Below, one piece after another: positions 28,284 to 36,947 of a stretch of DNA of 64,000 nt. Every line of letters begins with the position of its first letter. The first letter of the stretch is position 1. A program made the position numbers and the translations under genes. This DNA is from Bacteroidales bacterium (GTDB lineage Bacteria; Bacteroidota; Bacteroidia; Bacteroidales; F082). The stretch spans positions 45,201 through 109,200 of the forward strand of contig JALNZT010000011.1 in NCBI GenBank assembly GCA_023229135.1, read 5' to 3'. Under the pieces are notes generated by a model that made no database searches, was not told the origin of the DNA, and saw only the letters and a program-made list of their open reading frames with translations.

Positions 28284-29123
28284 ATGGATAAAGCAACTTT
28301 CATACGTTTTTTAAAAGAGCCGGAAACCATGAATCGGGATTCCATCATCGAACTGATCGACCTGGCCAGCCAATTTCCATACAGCAGCATCGTACACACA
28401 ATTTTGGCAATGAATATGCACCTGGTGAACCATATTGTTTATGACAGCCAGCTGAAATTGGCGGCCAGCCTGATGCCCGACAGAAATCTGTTACGGCTGC
28501 ATATCCAGAAAATTAATCAGCTGAAAACCCTGCCCGATCTGCCCGATGAATACCGCCCGATTACGCCTTCGGCCTCCTACGTAGAAACTGAGAATGCGCC
28601 AAAAGCAACTGAATCACAAAAGACAGTAGAAACTGAAAAAGTGAGGGCCGAAAAATCGGCTGCTGCCAAACCCATAACGGAAGAAAAAAATACGGAGACA
28701 CCAACAACTCATGAAAAAGCGGCTGATGAAGAGCAAAACTTTAGCACCGATCGTAAAAGACAATCTTTAGAGGAATTAAAACGTATTTTGGCAGAGCGTA
28801 TCAACGAAATAGAAAGCAAGAAAAAGCAGCCATCGAAACCAAAAAAGACAGGCGAAAGCACTGAAAAAACAGCTATTATCGATAAGTTTATCGAGCAAAG
28901 CCCAAGCATTAGCAGGCCAAAGCCCGAATTTTACAATCCTGTCACCAGTGCCCAGAACAGCCTGATAGATCAAGAAAATATTGTAAGCGAAACCCTTGCA
29001 AAAATCTACCTGAACCAGGGTCATCACGACAAGGCAATTTCAGTCTATCAAAAATTAAGTTTGAAATATCCGGAAAAAAGTATTTATTTTGCAGGCCTTA
29101 TTGAAGAGGCAAAAAAGCATTAA
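28284..29123 (+). CDS. hypothetical protein with C-terminal TPR-like repeat, lptE-secG operon
   Basis: A 279-residue protein, 11 bp after lptE and 20 bp before secG. The N-terminal part is helical (FIRFLKEPETMNRDSIIELIDLASQFPYSSIVHTILAMNMH). The middle, at about residues 95-200, is charged and probably disordered (many Lys, Glu and Thr). The C-terminus has a tetratricopeptide-like unit (SETLAKIYLNQGHHDKAISVYQKLSLKYPEKS). There is no signal peptide, so it is likely cytoplasmic. I recall proteins of this type in the same lptE-secG position in other Bacteroidota, but I know of no tested function. Confidence 0.8.
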   Translation: MDKATFIRFLKEPETMNRDSIIELIDLASQFPYSSIVHTILAMNMHLVNHIVYDSQLKLAASLMPDRNLLRLHIQKINQLKTLPDLPDEYRPITPSASYVETENAPKATESQKTVETEKVRAEKSAAAKPITEEKNTETPTTHEKAADEEQNFSTDRKRQSLEELKRILAERINEIESKKKQPSKPKKTGESTEKTAIIDKFIEQSPSISRPKPEFYNPVTSAQNSLIDQENIVSETLAKIYLNQGHHDKAISVYQKLSLKYPEKSIYFAGLIEEAKKH

Positions 29124-29143
29124 CAGTTCAAAAAAATAAAAAA

Positions 29144-29470
29144 ATGTACGTATTCATTTCAATTCTCATCCTGATTATCAGCATCTTATTAGGATTAATC
29201 GTTTTGGTTCAAAATTCAAAAGGTGGTGGGCTTGCTTCAAATTTCGCCAGCTCAAACCAATTCATGGGTGTTCGCCAAACAGCCGATTTCCTTGAAAAGG
29301 CAACCTGGTCGATGGCCGTTGCACTGCTTGTTTTGAGCCTTACGGCTACAATGGCTATCCCAAAATACAATGCTTCAGCCGGACAATTTGATACAGAACT
29401 GCGTGAGCAAATTGATCAGACTGCGCCAGTAGATTTTCAGGCTCCTCCCGCACAGGATATTGAAGAATAA
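29144..29470 (+). CDS. secG: preprotein translocase subunit SecG
   Basis: Small inner-membrane subunit of the SecYEG channel that assists SecA-driven export. The 108-residue protein has two transmembrane helices, at about 3-22 (FISILILIISILLGLIVLVQ) and about 57-75 (ATWSMAVALLVLSLTATMAI). They are joined by the diagnostic loop QNSKGGGLASNFASSNQFMGVRQTADFLEK, followed by a short acidic tail. It is last in the activator-lptE-TPR-secG operon; a strong hairpin follows. Confidence 0.95.
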   Translation: MYVFISILILIISILLGLIVLVQNSKGGGLASNFASSNQFMGVRQTADFLEKATWSMAVALLVLSLTATMAIPKYNASAGQFDTELREQIDQTAPVDFQAPPAQDIEE

Positions 29471-29493
29471 AATATTTTACGCCATAGTGCGAC

Positions 29494-29531
29494 AAAAAAT
29501 GTCAGAATGTCATTACATTCTGACATTTTTT
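29494..29531. terminator. terminator-like 16-bp perfect inverted repeat after secG
   Basis: Arms at 29494-29509 and 29516-29531 (core TGTCAGAATG/CATTCTGACA) with loop TCATTA, A-rich on the left and followed by a T-run. It fits a rho-independent terminator for the secG operon. It also lies about 95 bp before groES, so a second role as an operator cannot be excluded. Confidence 0.75.
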
Positions 29532-29537
29532 TTATAT

Positions 29538-29565
29538 CCCTGTTTTGGCACAAAATATGACAGGG
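29538..29565 (+). promoter_or_regulatory. imperfect dyad upstream of groES
   Basis: CCCTGT (29538-29543) and ACAGGG (29560-29565) flank TTTTGGCACAAAATATG. The TTGGCAC inside resembles a sigma-54 -24 half, but no GC is found at the -12 position, and the CIRCE operator is absent. Function unknown. Confidence 0.3.
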
Positions 29566-29623
29566 TTTAAACATCCTATTCGGGATAAACTAAGAAATTT
29601 AAAATTTATAAATAGCTAAAATT

Positions 29624-29902
29624 ATGTCAAAACTAACGATTAAACCCTTAGCAGACCGCGTGGTTATTGAGCCCGCCGCAGCCGAGCAAAAAACTAACAG
29701 TGGCATTATCATCCCTGATACCGCCAAAGAAAAACCACAAAAAGGTATCGTTGTAGCCGTAGGAACCGGGCTTCCGGATTTACCACTCACCGTGAAACCA
29801 GGCGATCAGGTAATTTATGGCAAATATGCAGGAACAGAATTTACCATCGAAGGTAACGACTACCTGATTATGCCTGAATCTGATATTATTGCAATCATTT
29901 AA
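29624..29902 (+). CDS. groES: co-chaperonin GroES
   Basis: The 10-kDa lid of the GroEL folding chamber. The 92 residues show [36 protein letters not shown] (with the mobile loop), the roof-loop region and [14 protein letters not shown], and end DIIAII. It is separated from groEL by 32 bp on the same strand, the usual bicistronic order. Confidence 0.98.
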   Translation: MSKLTIKPLADRVVIEPAAAEQKTNSGIIIPDTAKEKPQKGIVVAVGTGLPDLPLTVKPGDQVIYGKYAGTEFTIEGNDYLIMPESDIIAII

Positions 29903-29934
29903 CAAACAGAAAATAACACTAAAATTTTAATACA

Positions 29935-31569
29935 ATGGCAAAAGACATCCTATTTAATCTTGAAGCCCGCGACAGCCTCAAAAAAGGTGTTGACGCACTT
30001 TCAAACGCAGTAAAAATAACCCTCGGACCCAAAGGCCGGAATGTTATTATCGAAAAATCTTATGGCGCTCCGCAAATTACCAAAGACGGTGTTACTGTTG
30101 CCAAGGAAATTGAACTGACAGACCCGGTCGAGAATATGGGTGCACAGATGGTTAAAGAAGTTGCCTCCAGAACCAATGATCTGGCTGGTGACGGCACAAC
30201 AACAGCCACTGTTTTGGCACAGTCTATCATTGCAACCGGCCTCAAAAACGTTACTGCCGGCGCCAATCCAATGGATTTAAAAAGAGGTATTGACAAAGCT
30301 GTTATTGAGGTAGTTAAAGCCCTGAAAAAACAAAGCAAGAAAGTAGGCGACAGCAATGATAAGATCAAACAAGTTGCTTCCATTTCGGCCAATAACGACC
30401 AAACTATCGGCGGCCTTATCGCCGAAGCGATGAGTAAAGTAAAACAGGAAGGTGTTATCACCATTGAGGAAGCCAAAGGCATCGAAACCTACGTTGATGT
30501 GGTGGAAGGCATGCAGTTTGACCGCGGTTATATCTCTCCTTATTTTGTTACTGACAGCGAGAAAATGGAAGCCGTTTACGAAAATCCTTTCATCCTGATT
30601 TACGACAAGAAAATCTCGGTGATGAAAGACCTGCTTCCTATCCTGGAAAAATCAATGCAGGCCGGTAAACCGCTTGTAATTATTGCAGAAGACGTTGAAG
30701 GTGAGGCATTAGCAACTTTGGTTGTGAACCGTTTGCGCGGATCACTGAAAGTAGCTGCTGTAAAAGCTCCCGGATTTGGCGACCGCAGAAAAGAAATGCT
30801 GGAAGACATCGCCGTGCTTACTGGCGGAACAGTAATCAGCGAGGAAAAAGGCTACCGCTTAGAAGATGCTACCTTAGACATGCTTGGTGAAGCAGAAAAA
30901 GTGAGCATCGACAAAGAAAACACTACCGTAGTAAGCGGTCGTGGCTTGAAAGCAAATATTGAAGCCCGCGTAGCTCAAATCAAGAAACACATCGAAACCA
31001 GCACTTCTGATTACGACAAAGAAAAACTACAGGAACGCCTTGCCAAACTGGCAGGTGGCGTAGCTGTTATCTATGTTGGAGCAGCCAGCGAGGTAGAAAT
31101 GAAAGAAAAGAAAGACCGCTTTGAAGATGCTTTGGCTGCCACACGTGCTGCCATAGAAGAAGGCATTATTCCCGGCGGCGGAGTTGCTTTTATCCGCGCC
31201 ATGGATGCGCTGAAAAACCTTAAAGGCGACAATGACGACGAAAACACCGGCATCGCGATTATTCGCCGTGCACTGGAAGAGCCGCTCCGTCAAATCGTTG
31301 AAAATGCTGGCATGGAAGGCTCCGTAGTGGCAAACCGTGTGAAAGAAGGCAAAGACGACTTTGGTTTCAATGCACGCACCGATGTTTACGAAAACTTGAT
31401 GGACGCCGGTGTTATCGACCCTACTAAAGTGGCCCGTATTGCACTGGAAAATGCTGCATCAATTGCTGGCATGCTGCTCACTACAGAATGTGTTTTGGTA
31501 GAGCATAAAGACCCAAATGCAGCTCCTGCCATGCCTCCGATGGGTGGCGGAATGCCCGGAATGATGTAA
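29935..31569 (+). CDS. groEL: chaperonin GroEL
   Basis: ATP-driven 14-mer chaperonin of 544 residues. Diagnostic stretches are [47 protein letters not shown] (ATP site), [55 protein letters not shown] and the C-terminal flexible tail [11 protein letters not shown]. It is a single copy in the window, follows groES, and is followed by a clear terminator. Confidence 0.99.
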   Translation: MAKDILFNLEARDSLKKGVDALSNAVKITLGPKGRNVIIEKSYGAPQITKDGVTVAKEIELTDPVENMGAQMVKEVASRTNDLAGDGTTTATVLAQSIIATGLKNVTAGANPMDLKRGIDKAVIEVVKALKKQSKKVGDSNDKIKQVASISANNDQTIGGLIAEAMSKVKQEGVITIEEAKGIETYVDVVEGMQFDRGYISPYFVTDSEKMEAVYENPFILIYDKKISVMKDLLPILEKSMQAGKPLVIIAEDVEGEALATLVVNRLRGSLKVAAVKAPGFGDRRKEMLEDIAVLTGGTVISEEKGYRLEDATLDMLGEAEKVSIDKENTTVVSGRGLKANIEARVAQIKKHIETSTSDYDKEKLQERLAKLAGGVAVIYVGAASEVEMKEKKDRFEDALAATRAAIEEGIIPGGGVAFIRAMDALKNLKGDNDDENTGIAIIRRALEEPLRQIVENAGMEGSVVANRVKEGKDDFGFNARTDVYENLMDAGVIDPTKVARIALENAASIAGMLLTTECVLVEHKDPNAAPAMPPMGGGMPGMM

Positions 31570-31591
31570 GACATCAGTAATCTTAGATATA

Positions 31592-31626
31592 AAACCGTTT
31601 CTGCCAAGGCAGGAACGGTTTTTTTT
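31592..31626 (+). terminator. rho-independent terminator after groEL
   Basis: Outer arms AAACCGTT/AACGGTTT (31592-31599 and 31614-31621) and inner arms CTGCC/GGCAG around AA, followed by a run of T. The inner 12 bp are identical to those in the terminator at 8270-8301. Confidence 0.88.
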
Positions 31627-31632
31627 ATTCCA

Positions 31633-31866
31633 AGTCAGGGTGCGACTATAAGGCCTCGCTAATCAGTCGCACCCTGACTTGCAGCTGCAGGAAGTCAGGG
31701 CGCGACTATAAGGCCTCGCTAATCAGTCGCACCCTGACTGGTACTCGATACTGAAACAGTCAGAGCGCGACTTGTTTGTTGCCGCAGGATCAGTCGCACC
31801 CTGACTTGCAGCTGCGGGAAGTCAGGGCGCGACTATAAGGCCTCGCTAATCAGTCGCACCCTGACT
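31633..31866. repeat. array of four long hairpins downstream of groEL
   Basis: Four copies of a 47-49-bp inverted repeat at 31633-31679, 31693-31739, 31758-31806 and 31820-31866. Arms are AGTCAGGGTGCGACT and AGTCGCACCCTGACT, perfect over 15 bp in the first copy. Loops are ATAAGGCCTCGCTAATC-like in copies 1, 2 and 4 and different in copy 3. Linkers alternate between a TGCAGCTGC type and a GGTACTCGATACTGAAAC type, so copies 1-2 and 3-4 form a tandem duplication with a period near 127 bp. The layout resembles a bacterial interspersed mosaic element; no gene is present here. Confidence 0.9.
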
Positions 31867-31934
31867 GGTACTCGATACTGAAACAGATTTTTTTGCGTTA
31901 GCACTTAACAAAACATGCATTCAGATTGTTTTCG

Positions 31935-31942
31935 TATTTTTG
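31935..31942 (+). promoter_or_regulatory. -7 element for the DUF4468 gene
   Basis: TATTTTTG, a full TAnnTTTG match, 31 bp upstream of the ATG at 31973. Confidence 0.5.
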
Positions 31943-31972
31943 TCCAAAGTTCAATAAACCAAGCTTTTCAAA

Positions 31973-32518
31973 ATGAAAAAATTGCTGATTTCCCTATCTG
32001 CCCTACTGTTTTTTATTTTACTGAATCCACTTATGGCGCAGGTAAAAACAATCCCGTTTGATGCAGAAGCTAAAAAGATCAAGTTTCAGCAGGTGATTGA
32101 AGAAGAGGGCACACAAAAAGAACTGTTTAACCGCTGCATTTTCTGGCTCAACGATTACTATAAAGACCCTGTGCGCGTAACTACAGTGCGTGATGCACCT
32201 TCCGGAAAAATTATGGGCAAGCATACCATCAGGCTAAAATATACTGACGATAAAGGTTTTGAGCGTGACGGACCTACCGTTTATTATGAGTTTACTTTGG
32301 AAGTGCGTGAAAACCGCTACCGCTATACCATCACCGAGCTGCTGCTAAAAACAGCTTCCCGCTTTGAGATTGAGCGCTGGCTCGATAAGGACGATCCGGC
32401 CTACGATCCGCGTTGGGCCGACTATTTAGATCAAATAGCAGAATATGTGGAGCAGTGGAGTGCGTTTTTGATTGAAAAGATGAAACCCGAGCCCGAGGTT
32501 ACCGAAGATATCTGGTAA
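31973..32518 (+). CDS. DUF4468-like secreted protein
   Basis: An exported protein of 181 residues with a signal peptide (MKKLLISLSALLFFILLNPLMAQ). The body fits the DUF4468 (TBP-like fold) family of Bacteroidota: FDAEAKKIKFQQVIEEEGTQKELFNRCIFWLNDYYKDP, a short SGKIMGKHTIRLKYTDDKG strand pair, and YYEFTLEVRENRYRYTITELLL, followed by an acidic C-terminal helix. The function of the family is not known. It has its own -7 element and stands apart from the mevalonate operon that begins 91 bp after its stop. Confidence 0.75.
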   Translation: MKKLLISLSALLFFILLNPLMAQVKTIPFDAEAKKIKFQQVIEEEGTQKELFNRCIFWLNDYYKDPVRVTTVRDAPSGKIMGKHTIRLKYTDDKGFERDGPTVYYEFTLEVRENRYRYTITELLLKTASRFEIERWLDKDDPAYDPRWADYLDQIAEYVEQWSAFLIEKMKPEPEVTEDIW

Positions 32519-32566
32519 AAAAATGATTTCCTTGAATTATAAACTTTTAATCCGTTAATTTGTTTC

Positions 32567-32574
32567 TACTTTTG
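32567..32574 (+). promoter_or_regulatory. -7 element of the mevalonate operon
   Basis: TACTTTTG, a full TAnnTTTG match, 34 bp before the ATG at 32609. It abuts the more upstream in-frame TTG at 32576, which can therefore be excluded as the start. Confidence 0.6.
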
Positions 32575-32608
32575 GTTGTCTATTAGCAAAACCAATAAGC
32601 GCAGTCAC

Positions 32609-33937
32609 ATGATTAGAAAACGCGACATTATCATCAAAGGATTCTCAAAGCTTTTGAAAGAAGAAAAGCTCAAGCTAGTGGCGGAGTACTTTGAAAATCC
32701 CGGCGAGGTGGTTAGCCTGTTAAAAAGCTTTTGGCATACAGACGAAAGCCAGCAGAAGCTTTTTGATGAGTTTAGCGAGAATACCATCACCAATTTTTAC
32801 ATCCCATACGGCATTTCGCCCAATGTGATCATCAACGGGCATACTTATATTGTGCCCATGGTTATTGAGGAATCATCGGTTGTTGCTGCCGCTTCTGCCG
32901 CTGCCAAATTCTGGAGCGAAAGAGGTGGCTTTCATGCCGAAATTATTGACACACAAAAAGTAGGACAGGTTCATTTCAGCTGGCCCGGAAATCCACCGAC
33001 TTTGCGTGATTTGATGCCAGCCATCAGCCAATACCTGCTGAATGCCGCAAAACCCATCACTGGAAACATGGAAAAACGCGGTGGTGGTGTGCTGGATATC
33101 AAGCTGATAGATATGACCGACAAGCTGGATGACTATTACCAGCTGATGGTTACTTTCGACACGCGTGATTCGATGGGTGCTAACTTTATCAATTCCGTTT
33201 TGGAAGAGTTTGGCCACAGCCTGCAACAGTTTATGCTCGAGCAGCTTCAGCTAAAAACAGAAGAACGGCAGGTGGAAATTATTATGGCAATTCTTTCCAA
33301 TTATACACCTAATTGTGTGGTAAAAGCCTGGGTGGAATGCTCCATTGCTGAGCTTGAGAATGTAGATGAAAAGCTGGGCGGACTTGAGTTTGCCAAAAAA
33401 TTTGAGAAAGCTGTAAAAATTGCACAGATCGACCCCTACAGAGCTGCCACACACAATAAAGGAATTTATAACGGTATTGATTCAGTGGCCATTGCAACTG
33501 GAAACGATTTCAGAGCAATAGAAGCTGCGGGCCATACTTATGCCTCGCGCAATGGCCATTACGAGAGCCTTTCGCGTGTTGAGCTTAAAGACAATAAATT
33601 CAAGTTTATACTTGAAGTACCCTTAGCGATGGGAACGGTGGGTGGCCTCACCAGCTTGCATCCACTGGCCAAACAATCGCTGCAACTGCTTGGAAACCCT
33701 GTGGCTACCGAACTGATGATGATTTCGGCGGTGATGGGACTGGCCAATAATTTTTCTGCTGTTAAATCACTGACAACCACCGGTATTCAGGCGGGACACA
33801 TGAAGATGCACCTCTTTAATATCTTGAATTACTTTAAAGCCAGCGAAAAAGAAAAAGATGCTGCACTGGCACATTTCAAAGATCAGAAGGTGTCGTTTTC
33901 GAGTGTTGGTAAATACATCGCTTCAATGCGCGGCTAA
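32609..33937 (+). CDS. mvaA: hydroxymethylglutaryl-CoA reductase, class II
   Basis: Converts HMG-CoA to mevalonate, the committed step of the mevalonate route. The 442-residue protein has the class II features: a substrate-loop glutamate in MVIEESSVVAAASAAAKFW (usually EEPSVVAA), GxHKGI-like THNKGIYNGIDSVAIATGNDFRAIEA, catalytic Asp/Lys surroundings in DSMGANF, the nucleotide motif MGTVGGLTSLHP and the C-terminal catalytic His in AGHMKMH. There is no membrane anchor. It is the first gene of a four-gene operon; the next gene starts 1 nt after its stop. The start at 32609 was chosen because of the -7 element at 32567. Confidence 0.95.
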   Translation: MIRKRDIIIKGFSKLLKEEKLKLVAEYFENPGEVVSLLKSFWHTDESQQKLFDEFSENTITNFYIPYGISPNVIINGHTYIVPMVIEESSVVAAASAAAKFWSERGGFHAEIIDTQKVGQVHFSWPGNPPTLRDLMPAISQYLLNAAKPITGNMEKRGGGVLDIKLIDMTDKLDDYYQLMVTFDTRDSMGANFINSVLEEFGHSLQQFMLEQLQLKTEERQVEIIMAILSNYTPNCVVKAWVECSIAELENVDEKLGGLEFAKKFEKAVKIAQIDPYRAATHNKGIYNGIDSVAIATGNDFRAIEAAGHTYASRNGHYESLSRVELKDNKFKFILEVPLAMGTVGGLTSLHPLAKQSLQLLGNPVATELMMISAVMGLANNFSAVKSLTTTGIQAGHMKMHLFNILNYFKASEKEKDAALAHFKDQKVSFSSVGKYIASMRG

Positions 33938-33938
33938 G

Positions 33939-34877
33939 GTGATAGATTCAAAAATATTTAGGGCTAACGGAAAATTGATGCTCAGCGGTGAGTATTTTGT
34001 TTTGCATGGTGCAAAAGCATTAGCGCTGCCCGTAAACAAAGGCCAGCAGATGCAGGTAGAAGAAACAGCAGCCACTGCTGAATTGACCATCAACTGGCTG
34101 GCAAAAAAACCTTCCGGTGACTGGTTTTATGCGCAATTCAGTCTGCCTGAATTAAATATTATCAAAACTGACGATTTGCCAAAAGCTTCCAAATTGCAGC
34201 TCATTTTGCTTACGTTGAAACAGTTAAACCCGACTGCCTTTGTAGCCAAAACAAGCTATACGTTCACGACTTTTTTGGAGTTTGAGCCCGAATGGGGATT
34301 TGGCAGCAGCTCCAGTTTGCTTGTCAATTTGTCGCGCTGGGCGAAGGTAAATCCATACACCTTGCTTAATTTTTCTATCGGCGGTTCAGGTTATGATATC
34401 GCCTGCGGACAATCCAAATCGCCACTCATTTATCACCTCACCGGGCTTTTACCGCATCAAAAACCTGTTGCTTTTAGGCCGCCTTTTGCGGAAAACCTCT
34501 TCTTTGTTTACCAGGGCAAAAAGCAGGATTCAGCGAAGGCTGTCCATGCTTTTCAAGCGCAAAACAAGCATACTGACTTGAGCGAACAAGTCGAAAGAAT
34601 TTCTGAGATCACACAGCAAATCACTGAAACTACCGATTTTGAACAATTTTGCAGCCTGATACGCGAGCATGAAGAGATTGTAAGCGCACATATCGGCTTA
34701 GCACCCATACAACATGCCTATCCGGATTTTGAAGGGCAATTAAAGTCGCTTGGCGCATGGGGCGGAGATTTTTTGTTGGCCGCAACATCTTGGACCGAAA
34801 GTATTGTGCGGGAGTATTTCTCGGCCAAAGGGCTTGAAACTTTATTTTGCTTTGACGAACTGACTTTAAAACCTTGA
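33939..34877 (+). CDS. GYDIA family GHMP kinase, probable phosphomevalonate kinase
   Basis: A GHMP-fold kinase of 313 residues starting with GTG one base after the HMG-CoA reductase stop. It has the N-terminal strand GKLMLSGEYFVLHGAKALALPV, the ATP-binding glycine motif in GFGSSSSLLVNLSRW and the family-naming motif GSGYDIACGQSKSPLIYHL, then a C-terminal domain with SLGAWGGDFLLAAT. The order HMG-CoA reductase, this kinase, diphosphomevalonate decarboxylase and mevalonate kinase leaves phosphomevalonate kinase as the only step not otherwise covered, so that role is inferred. An internal ATG at 33978 would remove the GKL motif and is unlikely. Confidence 0.85.
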   Translation: MIDSKIFRANGKLMLSGEYFVLHGAKALALPVNKGQQMQVEETAATAELTINWLAKKPSGDWFYAQFSLPELNIIKTDDLPKASKLQLILLTLKQLNPTAFVAKTSYTFTTFLEFEPEWGFGSSSSLLVNLSRWAKVNPYTLLNFSIGGSGYDIACGQSKSPLIYHLTGLLPHQKPVAFRPPFAENLFFVYQGKKQDSAKAVHAFQAQNKHTDLSEQVERISEITQQITETTDFEQFCSLIREHEEIVSAHIGLAPIQHAYPDFEGQLKSLGAWGGDFLLAATSWTESIVREYFSAKGLETLFCFDELTLKP

Positions 34878-34880
34878 AAA

Positions 34881-35966
34881 GTGAGCAAAACCCTTGAAAA
34901 GAAATGGCTAAAAGAAGCCGCGAGCAAAGTGCCTGCCGGTTTTAGCGGTACCACGGCCTGGCAAAGTCCATCGAATATCGCCTTGGTAAAATATTGGGGA
35001 AAGCACGGCAATCAGCTGCCCAAAAACCCTTCGATCAGCTTTACCTTAAGTGCATCAAAGAGTGAGACCAGCATACACTACCAACGCAATGACAGTGGCC
35101 GCTTACAGTTGAAATTCTTTTTTGAAGGCAAAGAAAATCCGGCCTTTGCCGAAAAGATTCAGCGCTTTTTAAGCCAGATTATTCCTTATTTTCCTTTTCT
35201 AAATCAGCTCTCGCTCGAAATCAGCAGTAACAATACTTTCCCACATTCCTCGGGAATTGCCTCCAGCGCTTCGGCCATGAGTGCGCTGGTAATGGGTGTT
35301 TTGGCCATCGAAAACAAACTCAAAAACACCCATGAAACTGATCTCATCAAGGCCAGCTATTTCTCACGGCTGGGTTCGGGAAGCGCTTCGCGCTCTGTAT
35401 TTCCGGTAGCGGCAGTTTGGGGCAAAACAACTTTTCTTACTGAAAGCAGCGATGAATTTGCAATTCCTGTAGTGCAACAGCTGCATCCGGTTTTTCAGGA
35501 TTTTTACGACAGTATTTTAATCATTGATTCGGGTACAAAAGCCGTTTCAAGCCGCGCTGGCCATGCTTTGATGGACAATAATCCCTTTGCACCAACACGC
35601 TATAAGCAAGCACACAAAAACATCCAGGATTTATATTCCGCTATGCAAGCTGGTGATTTAGCAACTTTTATCCGCATCACCGAAGCCGAAGCATTGCAAT
35701 TGCACGCCTTGATGATGACCTCTGATCCGGGCTATATCCTGATGCAACCCAATAGTTTGGCAGCCATCAAAGCCATCCGTAATTTTAGAGAAGATACAAA
35801 AATGCCTTTATGTTTTACACTGGATGCCGGCCCAAATATTCATCTGTTGTATCCGGCTTCTGTGCGCGAAGAAGTACTTGCATTTATTGAAAACGAACTT
35901 CAGCCTTTGTGCGCCAATGGTTTTTGGATTGACGATATAGTAGGACAGGGCGCTTCGGCGATTTAA
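34881..35966 (+). CDS. mvaD: diphosphomevalonate decarboxylase
   Basis: ATP-dependent enzyme that decarboxylates mevalonate 5-diphosphate to isopentenyl diphosphate. The 361-residue GHMP-family protein has the diagnostic SPSNIALVKYWGKHGNQLPKNPSISFTL at the N-terminus, the ATP loop FPHSSGIASSASAMSALVMGV, GSGSASRSVFPVAAVWG, the catalytic-Asp region PLCFTLDAGPNIHLLYP and a C-terminal GQGA. It starts with GTG 3 nt after the upstream stop and is followed 11 nt later by the mevalonate kinase gene. Confidence 0.95.
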   Translation: MSKTLEKKWLKEAASKVPAGFSGTTAWQSPSNIALVKYWGKHGNQLPKNPSISFTLSASKSETSIHYQRNDSGRLQLKFFFEGKENPAFAEKIQRFLSQIIPYFPFLNQLSLEISSNNTFPHSSGIASSASAMSALVMGVLAIENKLKNTHETDLIKASYFSRLGSGSASRSVFPVAAVWGKTTFLTESSDEFAIPVVQQLHPVFQDFYDSILIIDSGTKAVSSRAGHALMDNNPFAPTRYKQAHKNIQDLYSAMQAGDLATFIRITEAEALQLHALMMTSDPGYILMQPNSLAAIKAIRNFREDTKMPLCFTLDAGPNIHLLYPASVREEVLAFIENELQPLCANGFWIDDIVGQGASAI

Positions 35967-35977
35967 GCAGTTGGGCT

Positions 35978-36901
35978 ATGGCAAACACTTTCCCCGGAAA
36001 AATAATGTTATTCGGCGAGCATAGCATCGCCTGCCAGTCGCAAGCGCTGGTTGTTCCTTTTTTTGCAAAGACAGCCCGCTGGGCGTTTTACCCTGAAAAC
36101 GAACAAACCCCAACCATAAAAGCCTCCGCCGAAAGTTTGGCTGCTTTAGTTGAATACTTGAAAAACACGCCGGATTTAGCAAGTAGTTTTAATCTTGAAG
36201 CCTTTGAGGCCGAGCTGAAAAAAGCTTTGTATTTCGACAGCGACATTCCACAAGGTTATGGCGCTGGCAGCTCGGGCGCATTAGTAGCAGCCGTTTACGA
36301 GCGCTTTTACGTTGGTCCAAAGCCGGGTGATAATAAGCAGCTCAAAGCCTTGCTATCCCGTATTGAATCCTTTTTTCACGGCAGCAGTTCGGGCATTGAT
36401 CCGCTTTGTTGTTTGCTTCAGAAAACAATCAAGATCGATGAAAACGGGAGTTTGCTGTCTTTAGCTGATTTCACGCAAGAAATAGATCGGTTTCCTGTCA
36501 ATGTCTTTTTGATTGACACCCAAACTACTTCTTCTACTGCCCAAATGGTGGCACATTTTAAAGAAAAACTGCTTCATTACAGTTTCTTTAAGAGACTCAA
36601 CGAACAGTATATTCCGGCGAACAATCAAGCTATTGAAAGTTTTGTGACAGGTGATTTTTCAAGATTTTTAGTGGAGGCTGAACGTATTTCAGTGCTACAA
36701 CAGCGAGAGCTTGGACGCATGATTCCTGATGACTTTCAACAGCATTTTGGGCCAATAGGTGCAGAAAAACCCTTTACGCTAAAGTTATGCGGTTCGGGAG
36801 GTGGTGGCTATTTGTTGGGCTTTACGACTGAAAAGGAAAAAAGTATCCGTTATTTGGAGGAGGCGGGTTTGCAATTTGAGTTTCCGGAGTTTGGGAGGTG
36901 A
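35978..36901 (+). CDS. mvk: mevalonate kinase
   Basis: GHMP-family kinase of 307 residues, last gene of the mevalonate operon; it phosphorylates mevalonate on the 5-hydroxyl. It has FPGKIMLFGEHSIACQSQALVVP at the N-terminus (the GKxxLFGEHxxV signature), DIPQGYGAGSSGALVAAVYERF as the ATP loop, HGSSSGIDPLCC around the catalytic Asp, and a C-terminal KLCGSGGGGYLLGFT. The stop overlaps the first bases of a low-complexity GTGAGTGG repeat, half of an inverted pair that encloses the next gene. Confidence 0.9.
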   Translation: MANTFPGKIMLFGEHSIACQSQALVVPFFAKTARWAFYPENEQTPTIKASAESLAALVEYLKNTPDLASSFNLEAFEAELKKALYFDSDIPQGYGAGSSGALVAAVYERFYVGPKPGDNKQLKALLSRIESFFHGSSSGIDPLCCLLQKTIKIDENGSLLSLADFTQEIDRFPVNVFLIDTQTTSSTAQMVAHFKEKLLHYSFFKRLNEQYIPANNQAIESFVTGDFSRFLVEAERISVLQQRELGRMIPDDFQQHFGPIGAEKPFTLKLCGSGGGGYLLGFTTEKEKSIRYLEEAGLQFEFPEFGR

Positions 36902-36943
36902 GTGGTGAGTGGTGAGTAGAGATGAGTGGAGGGTTTTGTGTAG
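36899..36943. repeat. left arm of imperfect inverted low-complexity repeats around the four-helix-bundle gene
   Basis: GTGAGTGGTGAGTAGAGATG followed by AGTGGAGGGTTTTGTGTAG. It is the reverse complement, with a few changes, of part of the array at 37370-37510; the 19-bp core GAGATGAGTGGAGGGTTTT is exact. Confidence 0.8.
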
Positions 36944-36947
36944 TTAC

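Noticed and set aside
29538..29565. Sigma-54 promoter in front of groES
   Set aside because: TTGGCAC is present, but the -12 GC is missing at the required spacing.
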